From Bacteroidetes bacterium UBA955 (GTDB lineage: Bacteria; Bacteroidota; Bacteroidia; NS11-12g; UBA955): a DNA stretch of 6,411 bases. Both the position numbers and the translations under genes were made by a program. The stretch spans positions 1 to 6,411 of the forward strand of contig DBCP01000058.1 in NCBI GenBank assembly GCA_002293105.1. The letters are read 5' to 3'. This document shows, in pieces, positions 1-5,470 of this stretch (its first letter is position 1; each line of letters opens with the position of its first letter). The notes under the pieces are model-generated. The model ran no database searches. It saw only the letters and a program-made list of their open reading frames with translations, and was not told the DNA's origin.

Positions 1-971
1 TCAGCATAATCACTTAACCGCGTGCACTGGGCCTGTCCGAAGGGCATCGCCCCAATACCTTCCATGTTTGAAACCACACATTGCAACTGCTCTGACCAGT
101 GTTGCACCTGCTCTTTCACTTGTTCGGTATGTTTATAGAACGAATAGTTCAGCATCCCCACAGGCGCGTACAATTCCGCTTTTTCCTTGGCAATTACATA
201 CCCTGTATCGATGTGCGGATCCAAATTCATGAGCAACATCGCCCGGTGATATTGAAAATTGTTGATGTATTTGTTGTGGTTCTGGATGTCGGCGTAATGA
301 ATATCCCAACATTGAAACAAAGGGGTAAAATCGTAGTGCTCAGGAACCATCAAATGCGTTACATTTCTGCAACCGAGTCCGTAATAATCGAACACGTCCC
401 TGCCCAAGCCAATAAAATCGGCTTCCGTTTCGTTGCCATCTATGACAGCCAGTCCATTGCGATGGTTGCGGATGACATGCGGTATATGCTTGAAATAGGC
501 TGAAAAATACCGTGCTGAATTGTTGCTACCCGTGGCAATGGCTGCATCCAACAACTTCAATTGCTCCACAAATTTGATTTGATTGCCCCAAACAAGGTCG
601 AACTCCGCCGCTTTTGCCAACAGCGCTTTCGGCAGAATGGTATCGTCAGACGACAATTTTGCGCTCACCCGGAATCCGGTCAAAACCCCTACTACGAGGT
701 CGTGCAGGCCCACCAACGGCACATTGCCCGCCATGATGACCCCTAAGTGCTTGTTGTGCAATTCAGTTGGCCATTGATAATTGGAAACCCATTGGTCGAT
801 TTCCGACGCAGTCAAAGACGCTTCCCACTGTTGAATGGCGTTTCGAACTTGAACTTCTTCAAACCATCTATTTTGGTAGTAAGCTTGCAAAAGAATCGAT
901 TTGGCTTCTTCGGACGTAGACATCCAGTGAAACGCTTTTTGCAATGCTTGCAGTGCTTGTTTTTGCCACAT
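1..971 (-). CDS. LuxC-family acyl-CoA reductase (3' end cut off by the window edge)
   Basis: The minus-strand frame is open from ATG at 971-969 to the window edge, giving 323 residues (MWQKQALQAL...RLSDYA) with no stop. It resembles the LuxC acyl-CoA reductase family, which reduces an activated fatty acyl group to the aldehyde with NADPH. Visible motifs are GNVPLVGLHD (about 82-91), TGSNNSARYF (about 147-156) and GLGCRNV with Cys201, the likely acyl-accepting nucleophile, followed by a VPEHYDF stretch. Bacteroidota homologues are about 330-350 residues and end shortly after a DYADGVDTL-like segment, so probably only 10-25 residues are missing. The start is supported by a -7 box 10 nt upstream. 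Luminescence is not implied: no luxAB or luxDE is present, and the natural substrate of these homologues is unclear. In many Bacteroidota the gene lies near serC and serA, which may follow beyond the left edge. The family is fairly sure; the physiological role is not. Confidence 0.85.
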   Translation of the reverse strand, partial: MWQKQALQALQKAFHWMSTSEEAKSILLQAYYQNRWFEEVQVRNAIQQWEASLTASEIDQWVSNYQWPTELHNKHLGVIMAGNVPLVGLHDLVVGVLTGFRVSAKLSSDDTILPKALLAKAAEFDLVWGNQIKFVEQLKLLDAAIATGSNNSARYFSAYFKHIPHVIRNHRNGLAVIDGNETEADFIGLGRDVFDYYGLGCRNVTHLMVPEHYDFTPLFQCWDIHYADIQNHNKYINNFQYHRAMLLMNLDPHIDTGYVIAKEKAELYAPVGMLNYSFYKHTEQVKEQVQHWSEQLQCVVSNMEGIGAMPFGQAQCTRLSDYA

Positions 972-981
972 AATTTCGATA

Positions 982-989
982 CAAATTTA
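982..989 (-). promoter_or_regulatory. Bacteroidota -7 box of the acyl-CoA reductase gene
   Basis: Read on the minus strand this is TAAATTTG, a full match to TAnnTTTG. It ends 10 nt before the ATG at 971, so the mRNA leader would be only a few nucleotides. No good -33 TTG is seen; the nearest candidate is TTCG about 18 nt upstream. Confidence 0.5.
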
Positions 990-1031
990 CGATGCTTCGA
1001 CCGATACCGAACGGCTTACCTTTGGGTTTAT

Positions 1032-1039
1032 TATCTTTG
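1032..1039 (+). promoter_or_regulatory. Bacteroidota -7 box of the outer-membrane protein gene
   Basis: TATCTTTG matches TAnnTTTG fully and ends 10 nt before the ATG at 1050. It faces away from the -7 box of the divergent reductase gene, with 42 bp between the two boxes. A clear -33 TTG at the usual 19-21 nt distance is not visible. Confidence 0.5.
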
Positions 1040-1049
1040 TCCACCCAAG

Positions 1050-1772
1050 ATGAAAAGACAGCTCCTTTTTTTAACCGCACTTTTATCGCTTTGTAGTGTT
1101 TTTGCACAGAACAACAACGACCGATTAAAACCTTGGTCGGTAGGAATTAACGGCGGATTTAATTTTTCCAAGACCTACAACAACGATACGTTCGCCCAAA
1201 ATTTTTCAGGCCGCAACAAAACCGGTGTTCACTTTGGGGGATTGATTACCTATGATATCAACGACAATATCTCTGTCAACAGCGGATTGGGCTTCATCAA
1301 CAAAGGATATCGCATTTACAACGACACCTTAAAAACCGATTTGAAAATCAGTCGGAATATTCCCGGAATCGTGGTGCCACTCGGTCTTACATTTAGACAA
1401 CAATTCAACGCATCGCGCTTCATCATGGAAAAAATGGGTGTGGCCATGAATTACAGTTTTGGTCACAACAACGACACACTATACAATGGGAATGCCAAGA
1501 AATTCCGCATCGTGGAGAATAGCATTCAGAACCTATACCCCATGTTCTATTTGGGTATTGGCTTGGGGGGAAATACCGCCAAAGGAAATCGTTACGAGTT
1601 TGGCTTGAATTACCAGCAGCCCTTCGGCAGGGAAATGGAATTATCGGTTTCTGGCGGCGAATTCTTGAACAAGAGTTTCCTACTCAATTACCGCGGTGGA
1701 AATTTACAAGCGACATTTACTTACCATTTCAACTTCGGCAACTTAGAAAAGAGCGATGACTATTTCTATTGA
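1050..1772 (+). CDS. secreted outer-membrane beta-barrel protein (OMP_b-brl / PorT-like fold), function unknown
   Basis: The protein has 240 residues. Residues 1-19 form a classical signal peptide: MKRQ, a hydrophobic core, then VFA before Gln20, a probable signal peptidase I site. The mature part alternates polar and aromatic or hydrophobic residues with many Gly and Asn, as in strands such as WSVGINGGFNFS (29-40), HFGGLITYDI (61-70), YEFGLNYQQ (182-190) and ATFTYHFNF (221-229). This fits a small outer-membrane barrel of about eight strands, of the kind common in Bacteroidota. A short acidic-aromatic tail (NLEKSDDYFY) follows the last strand. The same frame is open upstream to 747, but that would overlap the divergent reductase gene and its promoter. 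The ATG at 1050 begins the signal peptide and lies just after a -7 box. It lacks the sequence features I expect of PorT itself, so no secretion-system role is assigned. Substrate or partner cannot be told. Confidence 0.85.
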   Translation: MKRQLLFLTALLSLCSVFAQNNNDRLKPWSVGINGGFNFSKTYNNDTFAQNFSGRNKTGVHFGGLITYDINDNISVNSGLGFINKGYRIYNDTLKTDLKISRNIPGIVVPLGLTFRQQFNASRFIMEKMGVAMNYSFGHNNDTLYNGNAKKFRIVENSIQNLYPMFYLGIGLGGNTAKGNRYEFGLNYQQPFGREMELSVSGGEFLNKSFLLNYRGGNLQATFTYHFNFGNLEKSDDYFY

Positions 1773-1809
1773 GCGATGGGCTTTATGGATGTAATTCATT
1801 GAGGCACAC

Positions 1810-1839
1810 TTGAACGCGTAATCAATTGACCTATCTTTG
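1810..1839 (+). promoter_or_regulatory. Bacteroidota promoter (TTG-N19-TATCTTTG) of the ZIP transporter gene
   Basis: TTG at 1810-1812 and TATCTTTG at 1832-1839 are separated by 19 nt, matching the -33/-7 consensus of the Bacteroidota housekeeping sigma factor. The -7 box ends 5 nt before the ATG at 1845. The spacer contains the 8-bp palindrome TCAATTGA (1822-1829), which could be chance or an operator half. The promoter lies in the 72-bp gap after the outer-membrane protein gene, so the transporter gene probably has its own transcript. No convincing terminator for the upstream gene is seen in this gap. Confidence 0.6.
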
Positions 1840-1844
1840 AGAAT

Positions 1845-2675
1845 ATGATGGACAGTATACATTCGTTCTTCGAAGGCCTTTCTCCAATGATGCAGGGCTT
1901 AGCAGGATCCATGTTTACGTGGTTTGTTACTGCTTTGGGCGCCTCGATGGTTTTCTTTGTCAAAGACTTGAATCGCGGCTTCATGGATGTTTTGATGGGC
2001 TTTACCGGTGGCGTAATGCTCGCTGCCAGTTTCTGGAGCCTGTTGAATCCCGCAATCGGCATGGCTGAATCACAGGGATTTGGCAATTTGTCTTGGGTGC
2101 CAGTGGGTATCGGATTTTTGGCCGGAGCCTTTTTCTTGTTTGCCTTGGACCAATATCTACCTCACCTCCACCTTAGCGCTCCCATTGAACAGAGCGAAGG
2201 GGTAAAAACCAAATGGAATCGCACCGTTTTGTTGGTTTTGGCCATAACCCTTCACAACATTCCTGAGGGATTGGCTGTGGGTGTTGCTTTTGGTGCTGTC
2301 GCTGAAGGATTACCAGGTGCAGATTTGAGCGCAGCAATTGCTTTGGCGATTGGTATCGGTATTCAAGATTTCCCCGAAGGCTTGGCGGTTGCTTTGCCCT
2401 TGCGCAGGTTTGGATTATCTAGGCGTAAATCGTTTATGTGGGGACAGCTTTCAGGAGCCGTTGAACCGCTGGCTGCTATGTTAGGCGTAGGACTTGTGAT
2501 GATTGCCACACCCATTTTGCCTTATGCGCTGGCATTTGCTGCCGGTGCGATGATTTATGTGGTGGTGGAAGAAGTAATCCCTGAAAGTCAGCGCGACGGA
2601 CATACCGATAAGGCCACGCTCGGACTCATGTTCGGTTTTGTCTTAATGATGGCGTTAGACGTAGGATTGGGTTAA
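1845..2675 (+). CDS. ZIP-family divalent metal transporter (GufA/ZIP11-like)
   Basis: This 276-residue inner-membrane protein has about eight hydrophobic helices (roughly 20-40, 48-68, 85-103, 125-150, 163-185, 200-222, 228-248, 258-275). ZIP proteins move zinc and related divalent metals towards the cytoplasm. The signature motifs are HNIPEG (137-142, helix 4) and QDFPEG (174-179, helix 5). Compared from memory with the structurally known Bordetella ZIP, the binuclear-site ligands appear preserved: Met58 in helix 2, His137, Asn138, Glu141, Gln174, Asp175, Glu178 and Glu207 in helix 6 (VEPLA). The long His-rich loop of many ZIPs is short here (PHLHL, 106-110), as in the GufA/ZIP11 branch. Metal preference cannot be read from the sequence. 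Translation could start at either of two adjacent ATGs (1845 or 1848). The gene has its own promoter and its stop overlaps the stop of the convergent miaE. Confidence 0.93.
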   Translation: MMDSIHSFFEGLSPMMQGLAGSMFTWFVTALGASMVFFVKDLNRGFMDVLMGFTGGVMLAASFWSLLNPAIGMAESQGFGNLSWVPVGIGFLAGAFFLFALDQYLPHLHLSAPIEQSEGVKTKWNRTVLLVLAITLHNIPEGLAVGVAFGAVAEGLPGADLSAAIALAIGIGIQDFPEGLAVALPLRRFGLSRRKSFMWGQLSGAVEPLAAMLGVGLVMIATPILPYALAFAAGAMIYVVVEEVIPESQRDGHTDKATLGLMFGFVLMMALDVGLG

Positions 2676-2686
2676 TGTACCCGATC
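2665..2686. terminator. weak hairpin spanning the two convergent stop codons
   Basis: GATTGGGT (2665-2672) and ACCCGATC (2679-2686) form an 8-bp stem with one G-U wobble and a 6-nt loop, as read in plus-strand RNA. The minus-strand RNA has a C-A mismatch at that place. There is no T-tract on either side, so this is at best a weak bidirectional terminator. It sits within coding sequence of both the ZIP gene and miaE. Confidence 0.3.
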
Positions 2687-3415
2687 GCCACGAAGTTCTA
2701 AATTGGCCATGATTTCAGCCTCCGCAATCAACATTTCCTCCCATCTGCGCTTCACTTGATCCTCGGGCAAATAGTGTTTGGCCAAATCAATAAACATGCG
2801 ATAATGCCCTGCTTCTGAAACCATGAATTCGTAATAGAATTTTCGGAGGTACTCGTCTTGACAATACAAGCTAAGGAGTCTGAAACGCTCACAAGACCTC
2901 GCCTCAACCATCGCTGATACCAACAGATATTCCATCATGGTTTGTTCGCGAGAACCGCCTTTGCGCATTTGGTTGTGCAAAGCAACAACATATTCGTCCT
3001 TACGCTGTCGGCCCAAGTTCAACCCCCGCTTTTTCAACTCTTTGAGGACTTTGCGAAAATGTCCCCATTCTTCAGCCACCAGCGGTGTAACCTCATCCAC
3101 CAACTTGGCATGATCAGAAAATTTCACAATGAGCGTAACCCCCATTGTGGCCGCTTTTTGCTCGCAAAAAGCATGATCGGTTAAAATCTCTTCGATGGTT
3201 TTCTCGGCCACATTCACCCACCTCGGATCGGTGGGCAACTTCAGTCCCAACATACGAACTGCTTCCAAATTCGCCGCCAAGGTAGTATCGTGCGACTTGG
3301 AAAGTTCTTGTCCCGCAGCATTGCCATCAGACGTTACTACCGCACTTTCCTCGCTGTAAAACTCATCGGAATAACCCGGGTGAGAAACTGTGACGTGTTG
3401 CTCTTTGGGCTTCAT
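2672..3415 (-). CDS. miaE: tRNA-(ms2io6A37) hydroxylase MiaE, with a possible N-terminal extension
   Basis: This is a 247-residue di-iron, O2-dependent monooxygenase of the ferritin-like fold. It hydroxylates the isopentenyl group of 2-methylthio-N6-isopentenyl-adenosine at tRNA position 37, after MiaA and MiaB have acted. The probable iron ligands are Glu85 (HAFCEQKA), Glu116 and His119 (EEWGHF), Glu171 (VEARSCER) and Glu201 with His204 (SEAGHY). The conserved family start is MLGLKLPTDPRW at residue 55. A start there (ATG at 3253) would give 193 residues, the usual size in Bacteroidota. The longer start at 3415 lies 2 nt after the rpiB stop and has GAAGG 6 nt upstream, consistent with coupled translation. 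The extra 54 residues are polar, Ser- and acid-rich and resemble nothing I know. I give the longer frame but regard the start as open. It is the last gene of the minus-strand block and its stop overlaps that of the ZIP gene. Confidence 0.9.
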   Translation of the reverse strand: MKPKEQHVTVSHPGYSDEFYSEESAVVTSDGNAAGQELSKSHDTTLAANLEAVRMLGLKLPTDPRWVNVAEKTIEEILTDHAFCEQKAATMGVTLIVKFSDHAKLVDEVTPLVAEEWGHFRKVLKELKKRGLNLGRQRKDEYVVALHNQMRKGGSREQTMMEYLLVSAMVEARSCERFRLLSLYCQDEYLRKFYYEFMVSEAGHYRMFIDLAKHYLPEDQVKRRWEEMLIAEAEIMANLELRGDRVH

Positions 3416-3417
3416 AC

Positions 3418-3855
3418 TTAACCTTCAATTTTACTCACGCGATTTTGGTGCCTTCCACCTTCGAATTCAGCGCCCAAATACGCATCCACGATGGCAAAAG
3501 CCTTTTCTTGCGACACAAATCGAGCAGGCAAACAAATTACGTTGGCATTGTTGTGTTGCTTGGCCAAAGCACTAATCTCAGGCTCCCAACACAATGCAGC
3601 ACGCACACCATTGTGCTTGTTGGCGGTGATACAAACCCCATTGCCACTGCCGCAAATCAAAATGCCACAACCGGCATCCCCATTTTCAACCGCTTCCCCT
3701 ACTTTGTGCGCATAATCGGGATAATCTACGCTATCGGCCGAATCCGGGCCCATATCGATCAATTCAAATCCTTGCTCAATCAGGTGAACAATCATTTCAT
3801 TTTTTAACTCGAATCCTGCATGATCCGATCCTAATGCGATGGTTTTATTACTCAT
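3418..3855 (-). CDS. rpiB: ribose-5-phosphate isomerase B
   Basis: This 145-residue cytoplasmic enzyme interconverts ribose 5-phosphate and ribulose 5-phosphate in the non-oxidative pentose phosphate pathway. Motifs are GSDHAGFELK (9-18), DYPDYA (44-49), GILICGSGNG (64-73) with the catalytic Cys68, the NK-GVRA stretch (79-86), QHNNANV (100-106) with the active-site His101, and EGGRHQNRV (132-140), which binds phosphate in the family. The length matches the usual 143-150 residues. The frame is open further upstream to an ATG at 3888, but MSNKTIALGSDHAG at 3855 is the family-typical start. Its ATG overlaps the end of tatC by 8 nt (ATGAGTAA), suggesting coupled translation. miaE begins 2 nt after its stop. 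It belongs to the RpiB/LacAB family, and the Cys in the CGSG motif favours the ribose enzyme; allose 6-phosphate could be a side substrate. Confidence 0.96.
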   Translation of the reverse strand: MSNKTIALGSDHAGFELKNEMIVHLIEQGFELIDMGPDSADSVDYPDYAHKVGEAVENGDAGCGILICGSGNGVCITANKHNGVRAALCWEPEISALAKQHNNANVICLPARFVSQEKAFAIVDAYLGAEFEGGRHQNRVSKIEG

Positions 3856-4681
3856 TGTCTCGATTTTTTTCAACGCGTTTGGCCACATAAATTCCCACCA
3901 CGTACAAGCCCATCAAAGGGGTACCCAACAACAATTGACTAAATACATCGGGTGATGGCGTGGCGATACCGGCAATTAAAAAGATCACCACCACCGCATA
4001 ACGCCAGTTCTTCTTCAAGAATGCGCTGCTCACAATGCCCAGCTTTGCCAATACATAAATCAGTACGGGCAACTCAAAGACCAAGCCCGTAGCCAAACTC
4101 ATGAACGTAACAAATCCGGTGACACTGGAAATGGTGATGATGTTCTGTATCTGGGGATTCAATGAATACCCCAACAAAAAGTTCGATGCCAATGGCACCA
4201 AAAAGAAATAGGCAAAAAACAACCCCGTGAAAAAGAGGAGAGACACTACCGATAAACTGCGACCTGTTTTCTGTATCTCTTTCTGACTCAATGCGGGTTT
4301 TACGAAGCTCCAAATTTGATAGATAATATACGGAAAAGCAACGACAAATCCAACAACAAACGCAATTTTAAATGCACTAACAAACTGTCCTTGAATCTGT
4401 TGACTCTGCATCACCAGAGGCGGGGGCGTCCAACACATCGCATCCGAATTCAACAGCGTATGCCCCGCCTTGCAAAAAAATCGGTACCCAAAGAAATCGG
4501 GTGAAAACGGACTCAATACAATCCATTCAAACAATTTTTCTACATAGACAAACCCTACCACAGTGCCAATTAACACAACAACAGCCACCCGAAACAAGCG
4601 TTTCCTGAGCTCATCGATGTGATCGAAGAACCCCATGTTCTTTTCGTAAGGATACATCTCCTCGGGCTGATCTAATGGCAT
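3848..4681 (-). CDS. tatC: twin-arginine translocase subunit TatC
   Basis: TatC is the inner-membrane receptor of the Tat pathway. It recognises twin-arginine signal peptides and, with TatA/TatB-type subunits, exports folded proteins. The product has 277 residues and six hydrophobic helices (about 31-48, 101-124, 142-165, 186-211, 227-242, 248-268). Conserved marks are the cytoplasmic HIDELRKRL near the N-terminus (21-29, with Glu24), FVKPALSQKE in the first cytoplasmic loop (126-135, with Glu135 in the position of the family's conserved acidic residue) and TPSPDVFSQ before the last helix (241-249). The first periplasmic loop seems long, with two cysteines (Cys70, Cys83). The start at 4681 is the farthest upstream and leaves 18 nt after fabG. 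ATGs at 4657 and 4636 (MGFFDHIDELR) are possible alternatives. No tatA or tatB lies in the window; they must be elsewhere. Confidence 0.96.
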   Translation of the reverse strand: MPLDQPEEMYPYEKNMGFFDHIDELRKRLFRVAVVVLIGTVVGFVYVEKLFEWIVLSPFSPDFFGYRFFCKAGHTLLNSDAMCWTPPPLVMQSQQIQGQFVSAFKIAFVVGFVVAFPYIIYQIWSFVKPALSQKEIQKTGRSLSVVSLLFFTGLFFAYFFLVPLASNFLLGYSLNPQIQNIITISSVTGFVTFMSLATGLVFELPVLIYVLAKLGIVSSAFLKKNWRYAVVVIFLIAGIATPSPDVFSQLLLGTPLMGLYVVGIYVAKRVEKNRDNE

Positions 4682-4699
4682 TTTCGGTTCTATTCCAAA

Positions 4700-5443
4700 T
4701 TACATCAACATTCCACCGCAGACCGACAAAGTTTGTCCGGTTACGTAAGTGCTCATATCGCTGGCCAAAAATAAACACACGTTGGCCACATCTTCTGGGG
4801 TACCACCACGCTTTAATGGAATAGACTCTGCCCATTGCTTGCGCACATTCTCGTCCAAAGCATGCGTCATCTCCGTCTCAATAAATCCTGGTGCCACCGC
4901 ATTGCATCGCACATTTCTGCTGCCCAACTCTTTGGCAATACTCTTGGTAAAACCAATCATACCCGCCTTAGACGCCGCATAATTCGCCTGTCCGGCGTTG
5001 CCCATAACCCCCACAACCGAAGTCATGTTGATAATACTGCCTGCCCGGTTACCCAAAAAATGTTTTAAAAACGCCTTTGTGAGGTTGAAGGCCGACTTCA
5101 AATTGGTATTGATGACTTCATCCCACTGCTCTTCCGTCATGCGCAACATCAAGGTATCACGTGTAATGCCGGCATTGTTGATCAAACAATCGATCTTGCC
5201 AAAATCAGCAATCACAGTTTCTGCCAACGTCATGCTCTGCGCAAAATTGGCCGCATCCGACTGATAACCTTTGACTTTCACGCCGTATTGGGCCGATAAT
5301 TCCTGTTCAAATGCACGTGCTTTCTCCACACTTGAGGCGAAAGTAAACGCGATGTTACAACCATTTTTAGCGAAAATTTCGGCAATTCCCTTGCCGATTC
5401 CCCGAGAGGCACCTGTAATGAGAGCGGTTTTTCCTTGAAGCAT
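4700..5443 (-). CDS. fabG: 3-oxoacyl-ACP reductase FabG
   Basis: FabG reduces 3-oxoacyl-ACP to (R)-3-hydroxyacyl-ACP with NADPH in the type II fatty-acid elongation cycle. The 247-residue length matches the family (244-248). It is a classical short-chain dehydrogenase: nucleotide-binding TGASRGIG (10-17), NNAG (89-92), Asn114, Ser142, Tyr155-x3-Lys159 (the catalytic tetrad) and the PGFIETEMT loop (185-193). The start MLQGKTALITGAS at 5443 fits the family. An upstream in-frame ATG at 5479 would add 12 residues, overlap recG and cover the promoter, so it was not used. It is the first gene of the block fabG-tatC-rpiB-miaE. No acpP, fabF, fabD or fabH is adjacent, so it could be a second FabG copy or another SDR reductase acting on acyl thioesters; the sequence itself looks like a canonical FabG. 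Confidence 0.93.
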   Translation of the reverse strand: MLQGKTALITGASRGIGKGIAEIFAKNGCNIAFTFASSVEKARAFEQELSAQYGVKVKGYQSDAANFAQSMTLAETVIADFGKIDCLINNAGITRDTLMLRMTEEQWDEVINTNLKSAFNLTKAFLKHFLGNRAGSIINMTSVVGVMGNAGQANYAASKAGMIGFTKSIAKELGSRNVRCNAVAPGFIETEMTHALDENVRKQWAESIPLKRGGTPEDVANVCLFLASDMSTYVTGQTLSVCGGMLM

Positions 5444-5466
5444 GCTGCGAAGATAACTTATCTTCG
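5435..5466 (+). promoter_or_regulatory. probable recG promoter (TTG-N21-TATCTTCG)
   Basis: TATCTTCG at 5459-5466 differs from TAnnTTTG at one base, and TTG lies at 5435-5437, 21 nt upstream, inside the first codons of fabG. The box ends 4 nt before the recG ATG at 5471, so transcription would start at or next to the start codon. The -7 box is one arm of the palindrome at 5447-5467. Confidence 0.5.
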
Positions 5467-5467
5467 C
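5447..5467. repeat. perfect palindrome in the fabG/recG intergenic gap
   Basis: The arms GCGAAGATAA (5447-5456) and TTATCTTCGC (5458-5467) are exact reverse complements around a single C. The element fills 21 of the 27 bases between the two start codons. It carries both divergent -7 boxes and is followed by a nested 8-bp palindrome, TTCGCGAA (5463-5470). It may simply be a mirror-image promoter pair or may also be an operator for a dimeric regulator. Confidence 0.85.
5448..5455 (-). promoter_or_regulatory. probable -7 box of the fabG-tatC-rpiB-miaE block
   Basis: On the minus strand this reads TATCTTCG, one base from TAnnTTTG and identical to the -7 box facing recG. It ends 4 nt before the fabG ATG at 5443. 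No good -33 TTG is seen at 19-21 nt upstream, so this side is the weaker of the two. Confidence 0.4.
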
Positions 5468-5470
5468 GAA

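Noticed and set aside
99..503. Plus-strand 134-codon open frame opposite the acyl-CoA reductase
   Set aside because: It is fully antisense to a recognisable gene, and its translation shows no domain I recognise.
1..971. A lux (luminescence) operon
   Set aside because: Only a LuxC-like protein is present; no luxA, luxB, luxD or luxE is seen, and the neighbours are unrelated.
747..1049. Upstream extension of the barrel protein frame, adding 101 residues
   Set aside because: It overlaps the divergent reductase gene and the intergenic promoters, and would bury the clear signal peptide that begins at 1050.
1050..1110. Possible lipoprotein signal because of Cys15 in the barrel protein
   Set aside because: The residues before the cysteine are Leu-Ser-Leu; a lipobox needs Gly, Ala or Ser at the last position. 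A signal peptidase I site follows at residue 19.
3445..3807. Plus-strand 120-codon open frame opposite rpiB
   Set aside because: It is antisense to a well-supported rpiB, with no recognisable motif and no promoter.
3856..3888. Eleven extra N-terminal residues for rpiB from an ATG at 3888
   Set aside because: They are the tatC end read in another frame; the family start MSNKTIALGSDHAG at 3855 fits the usual length.
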